NCBI GenBank assembly: GCA_017893485.1 | Contig: CM030360.1 | Span: 7,744,870 to 7,808,869, forward strand | DNA from: Hemerocallis citrina | Taxonomy: Eukaryota > Streptophyta > Magnoliopsida > Asparagales > Asphodelaceae | DNA: 64,000 nt | Reading direction: 5' to 3' | Part shown: positions 10,438 to 23,234 of the stretch, piece after piece | How positions within the stretch are numbered: position 1 is the first letter of the stretch | How the letters are laid out: each line of letters starts with the position of its first letter | Made by a program: the position numbers and the translations under genes | Notes under the pieces: generated by a model | What the model was told of the DNA's origin: nothing | What the model saw: only the letters and a program-made list of their open reading frames with translations | Database searches by the model: none

Positions 10438-13375
10438 TGTAACTCCCTGTTCCAGTTGTACGTATTTTACTACGTAAATTTTTGTACTTCAATTTTCAGA
10501 TCAGTTTTATTTTTCTCTTTGGACTCTTTATCTAAAGCCAGAATATTTTTCTGATCAATTCTATAATTTTGTGAATTTTTCGATCGGAGTTTAAATACAA
10601 ATTTTAAACCCTGATTAATCCTAATCCTAATCCTAATCCTAATCCTACGCCTAACTTTCTCATTTTTTTTCCTCCTACAACCTAACTTCTACTGACTTCT
10701 CCTCCTTATTCCTATTTTCTAACCTAATCCCCACTAACCCCTCATTTTTCCACACCTAGGCTTATATTTTTCTACACCTCCACCACCCTACACTCTCATT
10801 TTCCTAACCTCCTTTGATTTTTCTACACCCCATCTACACCCCTACACATGCATGCACAATTGCAACCAGCCAACTCTCTCTCCCTCTCTCCTTGTTTAAA
10901 TCTATATATATGCATACACACACACATGCATAACACATCAACCCCCCACCTCTACGTCTCATTTTTCATTTTTGCCTTCTTCACACCCCCTGCCTTCTTC
11001 ATACCGAGAGCAAGCAATGCCCAAGCTCCACTTCACATTCCACCTTCGAGCCAACGACTCCGCTTCTACGATCCCGTGAATCCCGAAAAATAACCCGACA
11101 CCGCGCCACCTTGTTGTTGTCGTCGCTCACCGTTGCTACCGTTAGCTACCGTCTTACCGCCATTCTTACCGCCGTTGTGCCGCCATCCGTTGCCGACGTC
11201 GCTTCTTTCCGTGGTTAACACTACATTATAAGGCAAGTACCTTGTACACTATTTTTGTTCTCGTACAAGCATTTTCCTTTGACTCGTGGCAAGTAGTCTA
11301 GTTATCATCATGTTTTATTGTCAAACTCTGTTCTAGTCACTTGTTTCATGCTATATCAACTCAAGAGTGAACCGTTAATACATTTCGAATCGTGTTATCG
11401 AATATCGAATATTCAACCTTACTATCTCTAAAATTTCTTGACCTTGCACTAAGAATTCGACCTTGTTCTCAATACTGGATTGAAGATTTTCTACGTGGAA
11501 ATCGTAGCCCATCGAGTCCCGAATCCAGAACATCTTACGGTTTCTCAATCGGATGTATAGATTGTGAGATATCGCGATTTTAGTACTGTCATATTGTGAA
11601 TTCTGAACCTGCACGGGATTACGAATGGTATCTTGTACTGAGAATTTGACCATGTTACCGATACTGGATCGAAAAACTTTCTACATGAAAATCGTAGCCC
11701 TTCGAGTCTAGATATCCGAAACATCCTACAGTTTCTCAATCGGATGTATAGATTGTGAGATATCGCAGTTTTAGTATTGTGACTCCGAATTTTCAGAATG
11801 CGAGCGAGACATCGAAACCAGCGAAGAATGAATTTGTACGCATCGCTACTGTCCTTAGAATGTATCGTGTGAATATGCGTTGGAACCGGGAGAGAGTCTA
11901 CTTTCTAGAATCTCTGACGGAATTGGATTTGCTTTTCTGTAACAACGGGAAAGTGAATTTGAATGCAGATATGTTAAGTTATCTAAAAATTCATCTATAC
12001 ATTTTTGCATATAAACCCTTTATTTTTCATAATTAATGAACTGAATGTATTATTGTTCTTGTAATAATAACTTGCATAGATATAATAGGTTGATAGAATG
12101 TATTTTATACCACTTGATAATTCCATAATAATTACTCTCGATACATGTACTCGTTTTACGTCTCATGTCCATGATTACTGTCCTTGATATTTTTCTTGGC
12201 TAAACTATTTGATTACACCGTTCCACTAGTCGTACCAATTGCATGTTCATAATTAATTATAAAATAATAACAAGCCGGGGTTATAAGGGTACGGCTTAGT
12301 AATGGACAATATAGGGGAGTATACTCGGAAGGGGGCCCGTGTTTCCCGAAATAGTGATTCTTGATTCTTGATTCTTGATTATACAATTCTTGATTACATA
12401 ATTCTCGATTACATGATTCATGATTACATGTCTTGATACTATCACTGGAAGACCCGAGTATATGATCCTATAGAATTCACTACTTAAGTCTAAACGTCAC
12501 ATGATTGATATGCACCGAACTTGTGGTATGGGACACAGGATTGCGTGCATTAGATAAGTTAATAACACAGATAAACTTGAGATTTCCACTAAGCAAGACT
12601 CTTGATTACATGACTCTTGATTACAAGACTCTTGATTACATGACTCTTGATTACATGACTATTGATTACAAGACTCTTGATTACATGACTCTTGATTACA
12701 TGACTATTGATTACAAGACTCTTGATTACATGATTCTTAATTACATGACTCTTGACCCTTGATTACATGATTATCGATTAACTGAGCCTAGGTTATCAAT
12801 TGCTTATATCTTGAAGTCTAGAATACACTAGTTATCGTTATTACTTACATGATCATATTATCCCAGTTCCTTGCTTACTTTCATATTGTATTTGTACTTC
12901 TACTTCTTGTTTCTTCCATGTTATATCTTGTTATATTACCCCTTTTTCTGCTTGTTGCTACTTGCTGCCCGAAACTTGCTCTAACGGGAACTTTTCTATT
13001 TTTCTTTGAGTTAATAATTATACAGGTACTGATGGATCCGACGAGCAGACTCTCTAGGCGATCGTTGCTGCTTCCTTACTACTTCATGTTGTTTTTCTTT
13101 CAGTCGCTATTTTATCTAGTTGTTATAGCGAACTGCTTATCATATTATTTTAATTCTGGCACCTTATACTCCCGGGCATCTTGACCCGATGTTGATGTAT
13201 TATCCAAATGATGGTTATTCTATTTTCAGCTCATGTGATTATTATATTTGCCTGCGTGAATGTGTTATAAAGATCTTGTTGAGCTTATAATTGTACAGCT
13301 TATGGATGATGTACATCATTCGCTGGGACTCAGTTGCGTGCCTGTATTTCCGTATAGTGGGAAGCGGGGCTGACA
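10438..13375 (+). mobile_element. Del/Tekay-like Ty3 solo LTR nested in older LTR
   Basis: It starts TGTAACTCCC and ends 'gaagcggggctgaca', flanked by a perfect 5-bp TSD CTTCT (10433-10437, 13376-13380). Its 3' end is the reverse complement of the LTR starts at 19243 and 53176 ('tgtcat.ccccg.ttcc'). The block 'cttatggatgat...catcattcgctggg' near the end is shared with those LTRs. Length is 2938 bp, without internal coding sequence. It contains a 15-bp minisatellite (12596-12767), and a 'cctaat' hexamer run near 10615. Confidence 0.85.
12596..12767. repeat. 15-bp minisatellite
   Basis: About ten copies of 'gattacatgactctt' with alternation of 'catga' and 'caaga'. Looser copies ('gattcttgattcttgatt') begin near 12355. 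The repeat explains the low-complexity open frame across it. Confidence 0.9.
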
Positions 13376-15654
13376 CTTCTAGAAGGGTAGGGAGATCCAC
13401 AGCAATTTCCTAGTGGGTGACTCCCTTAAATATTTAAGAACTCAAGTCCCCAAACTAACTTAAGCTTGAAGTCAATCTCAACAACAGGGTGCTAAACTTA
13501 CAATAACCACAACTTCCAACACACAGCTCAGATTTGCTTGACACCACCCATTCTGAAAATCTAATACCCTGGTCTACAACTCTCCAGCTAACCATTTCCT
13601 CAGATTCAATCATCTTGATACTATAAAACCTTATATACTCTCAATAGTATATTCTTTTTGCACTCACTGCACCTTTTCAATATCATAAAAGTTTGCTCAC
13701 TCATCGAAAATTCTCGATTCCGGGTCCTATGGAAAGGTGGAAGTGTCTACTTCAACTTCCTAGTTGAACACCTCTTTCAGACTCTATCATTTGAGTTCTC
13801 GAAAAAACCAAGTTCCATCAGGTGTACAAATAGGGAGAAACTGGTTTACTTAGCCAATAATACCTTAACTAAGACTGGATCCGTTCCATCTTTGGAAAAT
13901 CATAATTCTCAACCTATAAACTGGAATTACAAAATTTCAGATGAGTTAGAAAGCTATGACTCCCTACTATGACTCTCTAGTTGGTCAATTTCCCAAATTC
14001 TTAACAAATAGTTCCCAAATTTCTCATCTTCACAAACTAGTCAACTCGTACTAGGCTGAACATAGCCCACTTGAAAGTCAATAATAAATCAACCTTGAGT
14101 CCAATGCTCATGAAATTTGAGATTCTCAATCTACACATATACCATTTCATTATGTCCAAAATTTGCATTCAGATTCATCTCACACAATGAGCTACGAATC
14201 TTCAAACATAGCACACAATTTCAGCCACTCTTTCATAGGGTTTTTGCCACTGTAAATGGCTTATTGTTGGAACCTCATCAAACGATCCTTTAAAAATTAT
14301 AAAACTTGAGAATCATCAAATAAACTCATACCCAAAGCTACTCCCAAAAGTTCATAGCAAGATCATACATACCCAACTGGTTATGACCTTTTGGACTTCA
14401 GTCCAAAAGCAATTAGCTTCAGCTCTGCCCTTTCAGACCGGCTGCACTCCACAAATTTTTGAGGTATCAAATAACCTCGAAAAATTATGAATTTTTAGAC
14501 TATAGTTGTGGACACATACAAGAGTGTCCACACAAATTCTTAGCTCAAAATACCTAAGCTACACTGAGAAACGAAATCGGAAATACACAGCAAATCGTAA
14601 TTTAAAATTTTCATAACACATCATGTACATAAAAATAAAAGAGATCATACTCACAAAATATCCCGCGAAGACACGAAGCGCCACCATGCATTCAAAGTCG
14701 CTAATATATCCTATTATCAAATCTCAAGTTAATTTAAAGCTCAAAGCATACAAACCAATCACAGATAGTAATAACACAAATCCCAACATCCCACAGGCGT
14801 TTAATTAAATGCATGGGATGCGCACGTGCGAAGCACAGAATATTCAAAATCCTACGAGATTTTTATCCCCCAAACAATAACTAAAATCACCCTTAAAATA
14901 ACCTAATGTCGCAACAAAATTTTCTATTACTATAAAAGAGACAAGTTCTCATATATATACTCCCCCTTTATAAACTCAAAACCCTAATTTATTAGCAACT
15001 TACAAATTCTCTAATAACTTGCTAATTTCTCGCCTCTATTACTCCTAACATCTCCAAATCTCCCTACCATAATATTCCTATTCAATAGAAATTAACCACA
15101 CTTAGTTTTATACAATAAAACAAATTAGGGTATACCTTCCCGAAGCCCTCTCAAAAAACCAACGCTACCACGAGCTAGAGCACCCTCCAATTAGCCATCC
15201 CCTCAAATTAATTTGAAAACGACGAAGAAATGGGGTGGATTTAGGCGGGGGAAGTGATCGGCCGAATGGGTTTCATTGGGTTTCTTTCCTTTCAGTTGGG
15301 AAAGGAACGAGAGAAGGAAAGAAAAGGAGGAAGGAAAAGGTGGGGGAGGGTTTTGTAAAAGAAGATAAATAAATAAATAGATAAATAAATAATAAGGGAA
15401 TATTACATATAAGCACCCAAGTCTCATTATATTTCAAATAAACCCCAACTCTCACTCTTTAAAATACTAACAATCTAACATATATAAATTGTCTCATTAT
15501 AACCCTCCAAAAGTATAAAATAAAGTAGACAATATATCTGATATTTCTCAATTAAAATCAATTGTTATTAGAAAAATACATAATCGCGTGCAATTCTTAA
15601 TTGCGCACAGATTACGATGCAAAATAGCCATATGCTATTTTGCGGGGTATTACA

Positions 15655-15835
15655 AAGTAGACGTGGAAAAATGTAATGTTTCCTTTTTTCAAAAGAAACT
15701 TTTTTCCTAATATTTTCTAATTTTGTACACCCTGTTAAATTGATCTTGTTCTGATTTGATTTGATTTGATTTGATTTTATGAAGTTGGATTCAGCGAGAG
15801 CATACTTTGACAACAACTAATACGCTATTTCACTT
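15655..15835. other. Continuation of the PIF remnant and flanking DNA
   Basis: It begins with the right-hand AAGTA TSD copy, joining 7986 across the LTR. It contains a short (tgatt)n run at about 15757-15778 and no terminal inverted repeat. Confidence 0.4.
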
Positions 15836-17165
15836 GATATTCAGTTATGTATAGTTTGTATATTGCACTTGATATTCACAGTTTTCGATTAACTTTGTAA
15901 AATTTCGTATTTTACTATTTTGTCCATATTTTGTAGGCTACAGTCTACAATTTTCGGCAATTTTCGTTAAATTTCTTATTTTACTATTTGTTCACATTTT
16001 TTGGACTATAAGTCGACCATTTTCAGTCAATTACATATTTCACTATTTTGCTACATTTGGTGAGTTATAATCCATAGTTTTCGACCAATTTTGAGATTAT
16101 AAAACATAGTTTTCGGTCAAATTCGTGAAATTTCGCATTTCACTGCTTTGACCCCATTTTGTGGGTTATTAGTCCATTGTTTTCATGAAATTCAGTATTT
16201 CATTGTTTTAGCAACATTCTGTGTTCTATATTCAACAGTTTTTGGCCATTTTCTTGAAATTTCCTATCGTACTGTTTTCGCTAGATTTTGTGGGCTATAG
16301 TTCAAAGTTTTTTGCCATTTTCGTGAAATTTTGACTATTTTTGGCATTTTCGTGAAATTTTCAAAGTTTTCGACCAATTTTGAGAAATTCAGTGTATCAG
16401 TGTTTTTGCCTTATTTTGTGGACTATAGTCCAAAGTTAATTTCGTATTTCAATGTTTGGCCAACTTTTATGAGTTATATAGTGCACAGTTTTTGGTCAAT
16501 TTCGTAAAATTTCTTTTTTATTTTTTTGGAAACATTTTGTGGTTCCACAATTTTCGACAATTTTCGTAAAATTACGTATTTCATTGCTTTGATAACATTT
16601 TGTGGGTTATAGTCCACAGTTTTCGGTCAATTTCGTGAAACTTCATATCTTACAATTTTGCTACATTTCGTAGGGTATATATAGTTTTAAGCCAAATTCG
16701 TGAATTTTCATATTTCACTATTTTTGCAACATTATGTGGGCTGTAGTCCAAAGTTTTCGGCAAATTTCGGAAAATTCTGTATTTTACTGTTTTGCCCACA
16801 TTCTGTAGGCTAAAGTTCACACTTTTATGCAACTTTCTTGAAATTTTGTATTTCGTTGTTTTGCCTACATTCTGTGATCTATATAGTCCACAGTTTTCGA
16901 CCAATTTCATAAAATTCTATATTTCACTATTTTGGCCACATCGTGTGGACTAGTTCACAATTTTCAACTATTTTTGCAAAATTTTCCATTTCACTATTTT
17001 TGCCACAAATTGTGGGTACACTGTTTTTAAATCAATTTTGTGAAATTCTGTATATTAATATTTTGGCTACATTCTGTGGCCTATATAGTCCACAAAATTT
17101 GGCTATTTTCATGAAATTTCATATTACACTGCTTTGGTCATAATTCTCAAAATTTGGCTATAGTT
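15836..17165 (-). repeat. Diverged ~65-bp satellite array (minus orientation)
   Basis: Repeated 'tttcactattttg.c.acat', 'ttttgtgg.ctatagtccac', 'agttttcg.ccaattt' and 'cgtgaaatttcgtatt' blocks about every 65 bp are the reverse complement of the array at 1-1350. The copies are strongly diverged. An apparent ORF on the minus strand at 16650-16910 simply translates successive units. Confidence 0.85.
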
Positions 17166-17330
17166 CATAATTCTGTAGGCTCCACTTTAGTTTGCGTCCA
17201 GTAAATGATGACACGATTCAGTTTTTCAAGCTTTCGCGCTTCTCGAGTTAGCGTCTAGTTAAATGATGACGATATTCAGTTTCTCCTAACAACGGTCTTC
17301 ATCTCCCATCATATTAGCAAGTTCAACTAT

Positions 17331-17486
17331 CGCATGCTTAACCACTTCATCTCCAACATCATGGGTAATAGATTTAGGTGCTTCAGATCATATGAGTGGG
17401 AATCAATGTATATGTCTTATGTTAGTAGATCTTTACATCCACCTATTAGACTTGTTGATGGTTCTACCTAGCTTTTTTTATTTTTG

Positions 17487-17517
<31 letters not shown>

Positions 17518-18688
17518 GGGTCAGACATGTAAACCTTAATTCTAGTTTATCACTTAGTTATGTTTTTCATATGCCAAAAATTTTCTTTAACTTAATATAT
17601 GTTAGCAAAATTATAAAATTGCTGTATTATTCTGTTACCTTTTATCCTGATCACTATGTGTTTTAAGAACATGGGATGGAAACAACGATTGCCACAGGGC
17701 ATGTGTCAGAGGGTCTTTATCAACTTGACAGTGTTGCTACCTCATTTGCATGCTTGAGTGGTTCTATACCTTTGGATTTGCATTGTCAGTTGGGTCATCC
17801 GTCCTTGCAGAGTCTGAAGAAGTTGAGACCTGAATTATCTTCTCTCAAGAATTTGTCATGTGAGTAATGCCAATTAGGTAAACACATGCGTATGTCTTAC
17901 CCTCCTAGAAGTAATAAAAGATCGAGTCGACCTTTCAGTTTAGTTCATTCTAATGCTTGGGGACCATGTCCTGTTGTGTCTAGGTTATGTGGTTTTAGAT
18001 ATTTTATTATCTTTGTTGACTGTTACTCTCAAGCAACTTGGTTATATTTAATGAAATCTCGATATGAAGGTTTCTCTATTTTTAAATCATTTTGCAGGGA
18101 GGTAAAGAACACCGTTTAATATTTTTGTTTAAATTTTGCGTAATGATAATGTCAAAGAATATTTTACTTCGAGATCACTATTTTTATGTCCTCTTGGGTA
18201 CTCTCCATGAGTCTTATTGTCCTTACACCCCTCAAAAAAATGGTGTTACAGAACACAAGAACTGTCACTTGTTGGAGGTTGCAAGGATCATGCTCCTTCA
18301 TAAACAAGTTTCTCATCGTTTCTGGGGGGATGCGGTCCTTACTGCATGTCATCTTATCAATTGCATGCCCTCATCCATGTTATATGGTCGAACACCATTC
18401 TCCAGTTATTTCCTTCTACTGATCCATTTCCACCCATTTCCAAAAATTTTGGCTGTGTTAGTCTTGTTCACGATTGTCGTCCTGGTCATTCTAAGCTAGA
18501 TTCTCGTTCTATTTGATATATTTTTCTACGGTATTTGCATTTCCAAAAAGATTATGAATGTTACAGTCCATCGCTTTACTTCTTCTGATGTCACATTTCT
18601 CGAGTCTCAGTTTAATTTCACTACCACTTCATTTTATCTGACTCCACCTCCATCGGATAAGAGTGATATTGAATTCCTTACTTACCCT
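17331..18688 (+). pseudogene. Ty1/copia pol remnant: protease to integrase
   Basis: The sequence reads in order: a protease core WVIDLGASDHMSGN at about 17360-17400 (the usual Ser after the catalytic Asp is Leu); the pre-integrase/zinc-finger region with LDLHCQLGHPSLQSLKKL (about 17777-17830) and CQLGKH; and the integrase core with VHSNAWGPCP (the usual first catalytic Asp is Asn), FVDCYSQATWLYLMKS and a late block ending NGVTEHKN (about 18240-18260), then ARIMLLHKQVSHRFWGDA. Frames change repeatedly, stops occur (for example at 17865 and 18117), and a G20 tract at 17501 replaces coding sequence. The domain order PR-IN-RT is that of copia, and the wording is closest to the Ale/Retrofit group. 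The 5' LTR and gag are not visible. It continues at 24028 past an inserted LTR. Confidence 0.85.
17486..17520. repeat. (GT)n followed by G20 tract
   Basis: About seven GT units run into twenty consecutive G inside the copia remnant. Either a slippage product or an assembly artefact. Confidence 0.9.
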
Positions 18689-19242
18689 AGTAAGGTTTCA
18701 ATGGCAAACAAAGATTGAATACACAGCGAAAAAATTACAAAAATTATTGAAACCTAGCTATGGATCCATGCGAAAACCATAAATTGTGTTTAGAAATTAT
18801 ACCTTATGGATGGATCTGCTGTCTCCAAGATATGTCGATCACAGTACTGCAATGTTACGGTGCCTCTAAGTTATCCACACGAACGGATCAAAACCAAGCT
18901 TTTCTCACGCCACGGTGCTAGTTGCGGGATGGGGCTGTTCCTCACGATCTCTCCCTCACAATTTCTATGATGGCTAGGGTTTTTTCGTGTAACTCTTTTC
19001 CACAGATATGTATCATATATATAGCTACAGAAAATTAATCCTAAGAGAGTAATGAGGTTGTTGGGCTCACAATCCAATCTGGGTGTGTAGGCTTCTGAAC
19101 TTTAGTCAGCCCATTTAATCTAATTAAATGTTCAACCGATGTCAGCTGTCCAATTCTTCTTACTTGGATTCCCAATTAAATTCATCTTATGAATTTAAAT
19201 ACCAATTTCGATCCATTCTATGTGTGTGACCCTGTAGTTTCT

Positions 19243-22200
19243 TGTCATTCCCCGTTTTCCAAAAATACGGAATACGAGTACATGATATTGGCCCAGTGAA
19301 TGACTAACGTTATCCATAAGCTGTTTAACCGATCAACTCAACAATATAATCAATACAGAACAATTGCGTAGGCAATAATAATAATCTCATGAAAAATAAT
19401 ACTTGGAATGAAGCAATATTAAATATCCAAATACAATAAACCAACGTTTGGAAACAATAATAAAATCCAGGTCATAAGCCCAATACAATAATATATCCAA
19501 TCTCAAATAGTAATAAGTCTCAATACATTAAGTTTGATAAAACAATAAGCAATTAAAAGCATTAAAACTTCAGAATCTTTGTTTTCCAATCCTAGCAGGA
19601 AATTCTCCTTCATTACCTTAGAACACTTCATCTAAAAAGAGGGAAAAAATTGTCCGTAGAGCAAGTCATAGACAACAAGTAGAGAAAGCAAAGAACAATG
19701 GAATAACGGTATAACAATGAATTCAATGGATCAATATGAATCAATAACATGGCACGTTAACAATAATTAATATCATGATAATCGATGCGATTGGTATAAA
19801 CAATGATTCAATGTTCAGTAACAATATTCAATGATCAATATCAATAACACTTACCAATATTCGATATCAATAGGAACAATGATGAACAATATGTAGTGTT
19901 GATGTTGAGTCAACTTTTAAGTTTATTAATTATTTTAAATTTAACTAATGTAGCACTTCATGCGTCCCATTCATTTACCACATGGTTGCTACATACAAAC
20001 AAGTTACGTTTAGACTTAGTGGTGTATTTTATAGTTCATGTACTCGGCAACAATATACAATAATGATCGATGACCGAATCAATCGAGATATTGTAGTCAG
20101 TAATCTACAATTAATCGATGGCTGATATGACCAATATGACCAACAGAATAATAGACCAATAGACCAATAAATAGGGAAACACGGCTCCCTCCTCCGAGTA
20201 CAGTCTTTATATTTTCCACAACTAAAGTCAACTCTTAAACCCCAACTTGTTAATTATTTTATTAATGCAATAATACAATGTGCAATTTGAGACATGAGAT
20301 GAACAATAGTATCAATAGGAGAACAATAGGACAATAACTTAGATAGGACAATTAAAATGATAACAATGGGGCATTAGGACCATGCAATGAAACATACATA
20401 CTTTAATCTATGCAATACTACGTTATAGGATTAATTAATCTATTAAAATCTGGACTATATAATTCTAGACAGCAAGAGTAGTGTGTACAAAAGTGCATTT
20501 TCCTGCTGTTTCAGAAATCAAAAACTGAATCCGTCAGAAATTTTAGAAACTATACTTCCACACGGTTTCAACGCATATTTAAAGTTCAAAATCCGACAAC
20601 AGTAGCTAGGTCAAACAGATCATTCTTTACAGATTTTATGTTTAGGTAGGAATTCAACATCATGTTGTTATAATTTTACAATAAGCAAAAACTCGTTATA
20701 AAATTTATTAAAAATATTTATTAAAATCTTAAACATGTTAAGTAACAATCTGGAAAATTTCAAAGTAATATTTTATCATTTGATCAGCCTTTTTTACTGT
20801 TTAAACATGGAAGATACAAAAATCTGAAAATTTGGAAGTAAAAACTCAGCTGTAGTAAAATGGGCATAACTTTTGCTACACAAATCGGAATTCAAATATT
20901 CAAGATGTTCTGAAAAATAGAAAGATAAGACTACAATTCTTATTCAGAAAGTAATTTATTTTAAGATCATTTACTGGGTCAAAAATAGCAGATAACATAC
21001 AGCCATCAAGTAAGATACAGGTTTTAGGGTATTCTTCATGAAATAAGTTAATTAAACATGATGGGTATCAATTCTACTAGTCGATAAACTTCTCAATCAG
21101 CATGAAGGGTATAAAAACATGGTAAATAATATTAAGAACATATACATACATCAATATATCATCAATCGACCATCAATCGATCGAACAACATACAACCTAG
21201 CAATTCTCTCTACAATAATTTAGTTGTGTGATACTTATATGAACAACCCTATTACCAATTCTATACGCACACATGAAAGATTCAATCTTTGGAGTCAAAA
21301 GTGGCACGATGTCAAGAATATTGGGGTTTGCTCGTGTAAACCCTCAATAGACCCAACGAAGATGAACAATACAACGATATGATAACGAATAGATCTATTT
21401 GCAGGAATTTCAATAAAACTTGAATTTGATACGATGTACAATTCAAGAGGACAGTGACTTGCCTCATTGACGGTGAAACTGAATACCAAGAATAACAGGA
21501 TAAGGATTCCGGAGCAACGAACCCACAAACACATAAACTTATACGTGCAAACAACGTGCAAATGGAACCCAAGGCAACACAGCACAAAGAGATAGCATCA
21601 ACAGTACTGAACGGCAACCGCAGCAACAGTCAGCAATGAGGGCTCGAAATCTGAACGGCGGCGAGGCATCGACGTGGCTCGACGGCGGCGTCGAACGGCG
21701 AGGGCGGCGGTGAATTGACTCAGGGCGTCGACGGGAGAGGGGTTAAATTGGGGTAGGGCGGTCGATCGGAGGGTGGTTGATCGGAGAAGGTGGGGATGGT
21801 CGGGATTGATTTGGGCGGGAGATTCAGTCAACAGGATTTGGGCGTCGACGGCGAGGCGACCTGGGGGTGCTCGTTGGAGGGTGACGCGTCGACTGGTGGG
21901 GAGGAGGTCGTTGGAGATTGACGGGAGGTGGCTGGTCGGGGGGTGGGTCTAATCATGGAGAGAGAAAATGTCGAGGAGTGAGAAAGAGGAGAGAGGAGAG
22001 AGGAGATGACAACTACAAATTGTATTTTTTGTGTTTTTTTTTTAGAGTTTGCATTAGGGTTGTATTTATAGAATACAAGTAGATTATTGGGTTAATGGGT
22101 TAGAATCCAATAATAGTGGGTTTGGGTGGAGAACAAACTGTTATTGGATTTTAGGGTTCAATAAGAGATGAGTTTGAAAGCAATAGGGTTCACAACCCAA

Positions 22201-22686
22201 TAAAATAAAATCCACAAAAATAGGTAGTCCAACAAGATGAAAATAATAGCTCATGAACCAAAAATTGAAATCCAATTAGATAAATAAATAGTACAATGAA
22301 AACAATATAAGTTGGCCCGAAAATAATTTAGGGATCGCCAAGAACAATAGATCTAGATGAATTTTAATAAATAGTCAAGTAATAACAATTAATAGTTTTA
22401 ATCATAATAAAATAAAATTATATAACAAATTAGTATCCTGGTTTAACAATTTCATTAAAATAATCCAATAATAATAATATATTTGTTTTCGGACTCAAAT
22501 ATAAATAGTCGATCAATAAGATATAGAAAATACAATCAAAATATCCCGTTATTCGAAATGAATAAAATTTTTGATTAGAAAATACTTTAATACAAGATTT
22601 GAAATGAATTTATCACAAAATAACTTTATAAAATTAAATTATAGGAAACACACGGAAAATACTAATTGTCGGGAATGGGGGTTATA
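19243..22686 (-). mobile_element. Del/Tekay-like Ty3 solo LTR
   Basis: It starts 'tgtcattccccgttttcc', like the LTR at 53176, and ends 'gggggttata'; on the minus strand it therefore opens TATAACCCCC, one change from the expected TGTAAC. Flanking 5-mers TTTCT (19238-19242) and GTTCT (22687-22691) differ at one base, and the interrupted copia LTR reads on across the gap. Blocks such as 'gtagcacttcatgc.tccc' and 'catggttgctaca' (19950-20000) recur at 53885-53935. Length is 3444 bp. Confidence 0.85.
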
Positions 22687-22852
22687 GTTCTCGTTACGTT
22701 GACAGTGATACTAAAATCATATTCTAGTAATATAAATAGTGAGCGGTATCTAGCAATACATCACTGCTACTCAAGTAATGGGAATGTCAGTGATTAGACA
22801 TTACCTATCTGTGATCAATGTTACCATGTAGTCTAGTCCCTTTATCCAGATA

Positions 22853-23234
22853 TCTCTAATATTATAATGGGAGAGTTGGAGTTGTAATGTTGTCAACATA
22901 CAAACCCGTGCATTGCACGTGCAATTCCAACTCTCCCATTAATTACAACAAAAATAAACAACTAAAAAAATTCACCTATTCAAAACATGCAACGCACGTG
23001 CAAAACAATTTTACAATATTTTTTAACACTAAACATACACATGTTGCACGTACAACTCAAATTCTACTTATAAACATGTGCATTGCACGTACAATTTGTA
23101 GCTTTTCCTTCAAAATATTTTTACCAATTACGTGCAATGCACGTCCAACTCCAAAACTATTTCTTAACACGTAGATCGCACGTGACAACCCTGCAACTCT
23201 TATCAAAACGTGCATCGCACGTGAAAAATACTAG
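22853..23234 (+). mobile_element. Non-autonomous Helitron with repeated hairpins
   Basis: It starts 'tctctaatattataatggga' after A at 22852 and ends CTAG (23231-23234) before T. Its 3' terminus has the palindrome 'cgtgcatcgcacgtg' eight bases before 'actag'. About seven versions of this palindrome ('cgtgcattgcacgtg', 'atgcaacgcacgtg', 'cgtgcaatgcacgt', 'cgtagatcgcacgtg' and others) are spread at 30-75-bp spacing through the element. Confidence 0.8.

Larger units (their letters stand above)
7987..15654 (-). mobile_element. Solo LTR (Ty3-type, long) with nested LTR
   Basis: Termini on the plus strand are 'tgtaacgccccggatcc' and 'tgcggggtattaca', i.e. TG...CA. A perfect 5-bp TSD AAGTA flanks it (7982-7986, 15655-15659). 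It is the reverse-oriented relative of the LTR at 25469-29332: both ends match, as do inner blocks (8740-9060 with 28260-28580 and 13680-13990 with 27960-28270). Removing the nested LTR leaves about 4.7 kb, longer than the 3.86-kb relative because of extra sequence at about 9060-10437 and 13381-13680. There is no gag or pol, so it is best read as a solo LTR; a coding-free non-autonomous element is the alternative. Small ORFs inside are not supported. Confidence 0.8.

Noticed and set aside
10615..10650. Telomere-like run of 'cctaat' hexamers, and 'gggttagggttt' near 56140
   Set aside because: The plant telomere unit is CCCTAAA/TTTAGGG. These runs are short, of a different unit or imperfect, and lie inside LTRs.
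9127..11093. Several short plus-strand ORFs of 60-81 codons
   Set aside because: They lie inside nested LTRs, are Ser/Thr/His-rich from AT-rich or C-rich DNA, and have no start context or homology.
12505..12762. 85-codon ORF of repeated TLDYM/TLDYK
   Set aside because: It is a translation of the 15-bp minisatellite, a multiple of three.
16650..16910. Minus-strand ORF with repeated 'NVGKTVKY'-like phrases
   Set aside because: It reads through successive ~65-bp satellite units; not a protein.
21295..21831. Overlapping minus-strand ORFs of 77-104 codons
   Set aside because: They lie inside the 3.4-kb Ty3 solo LTR, are mutually overlapping in different frames and have no domain.
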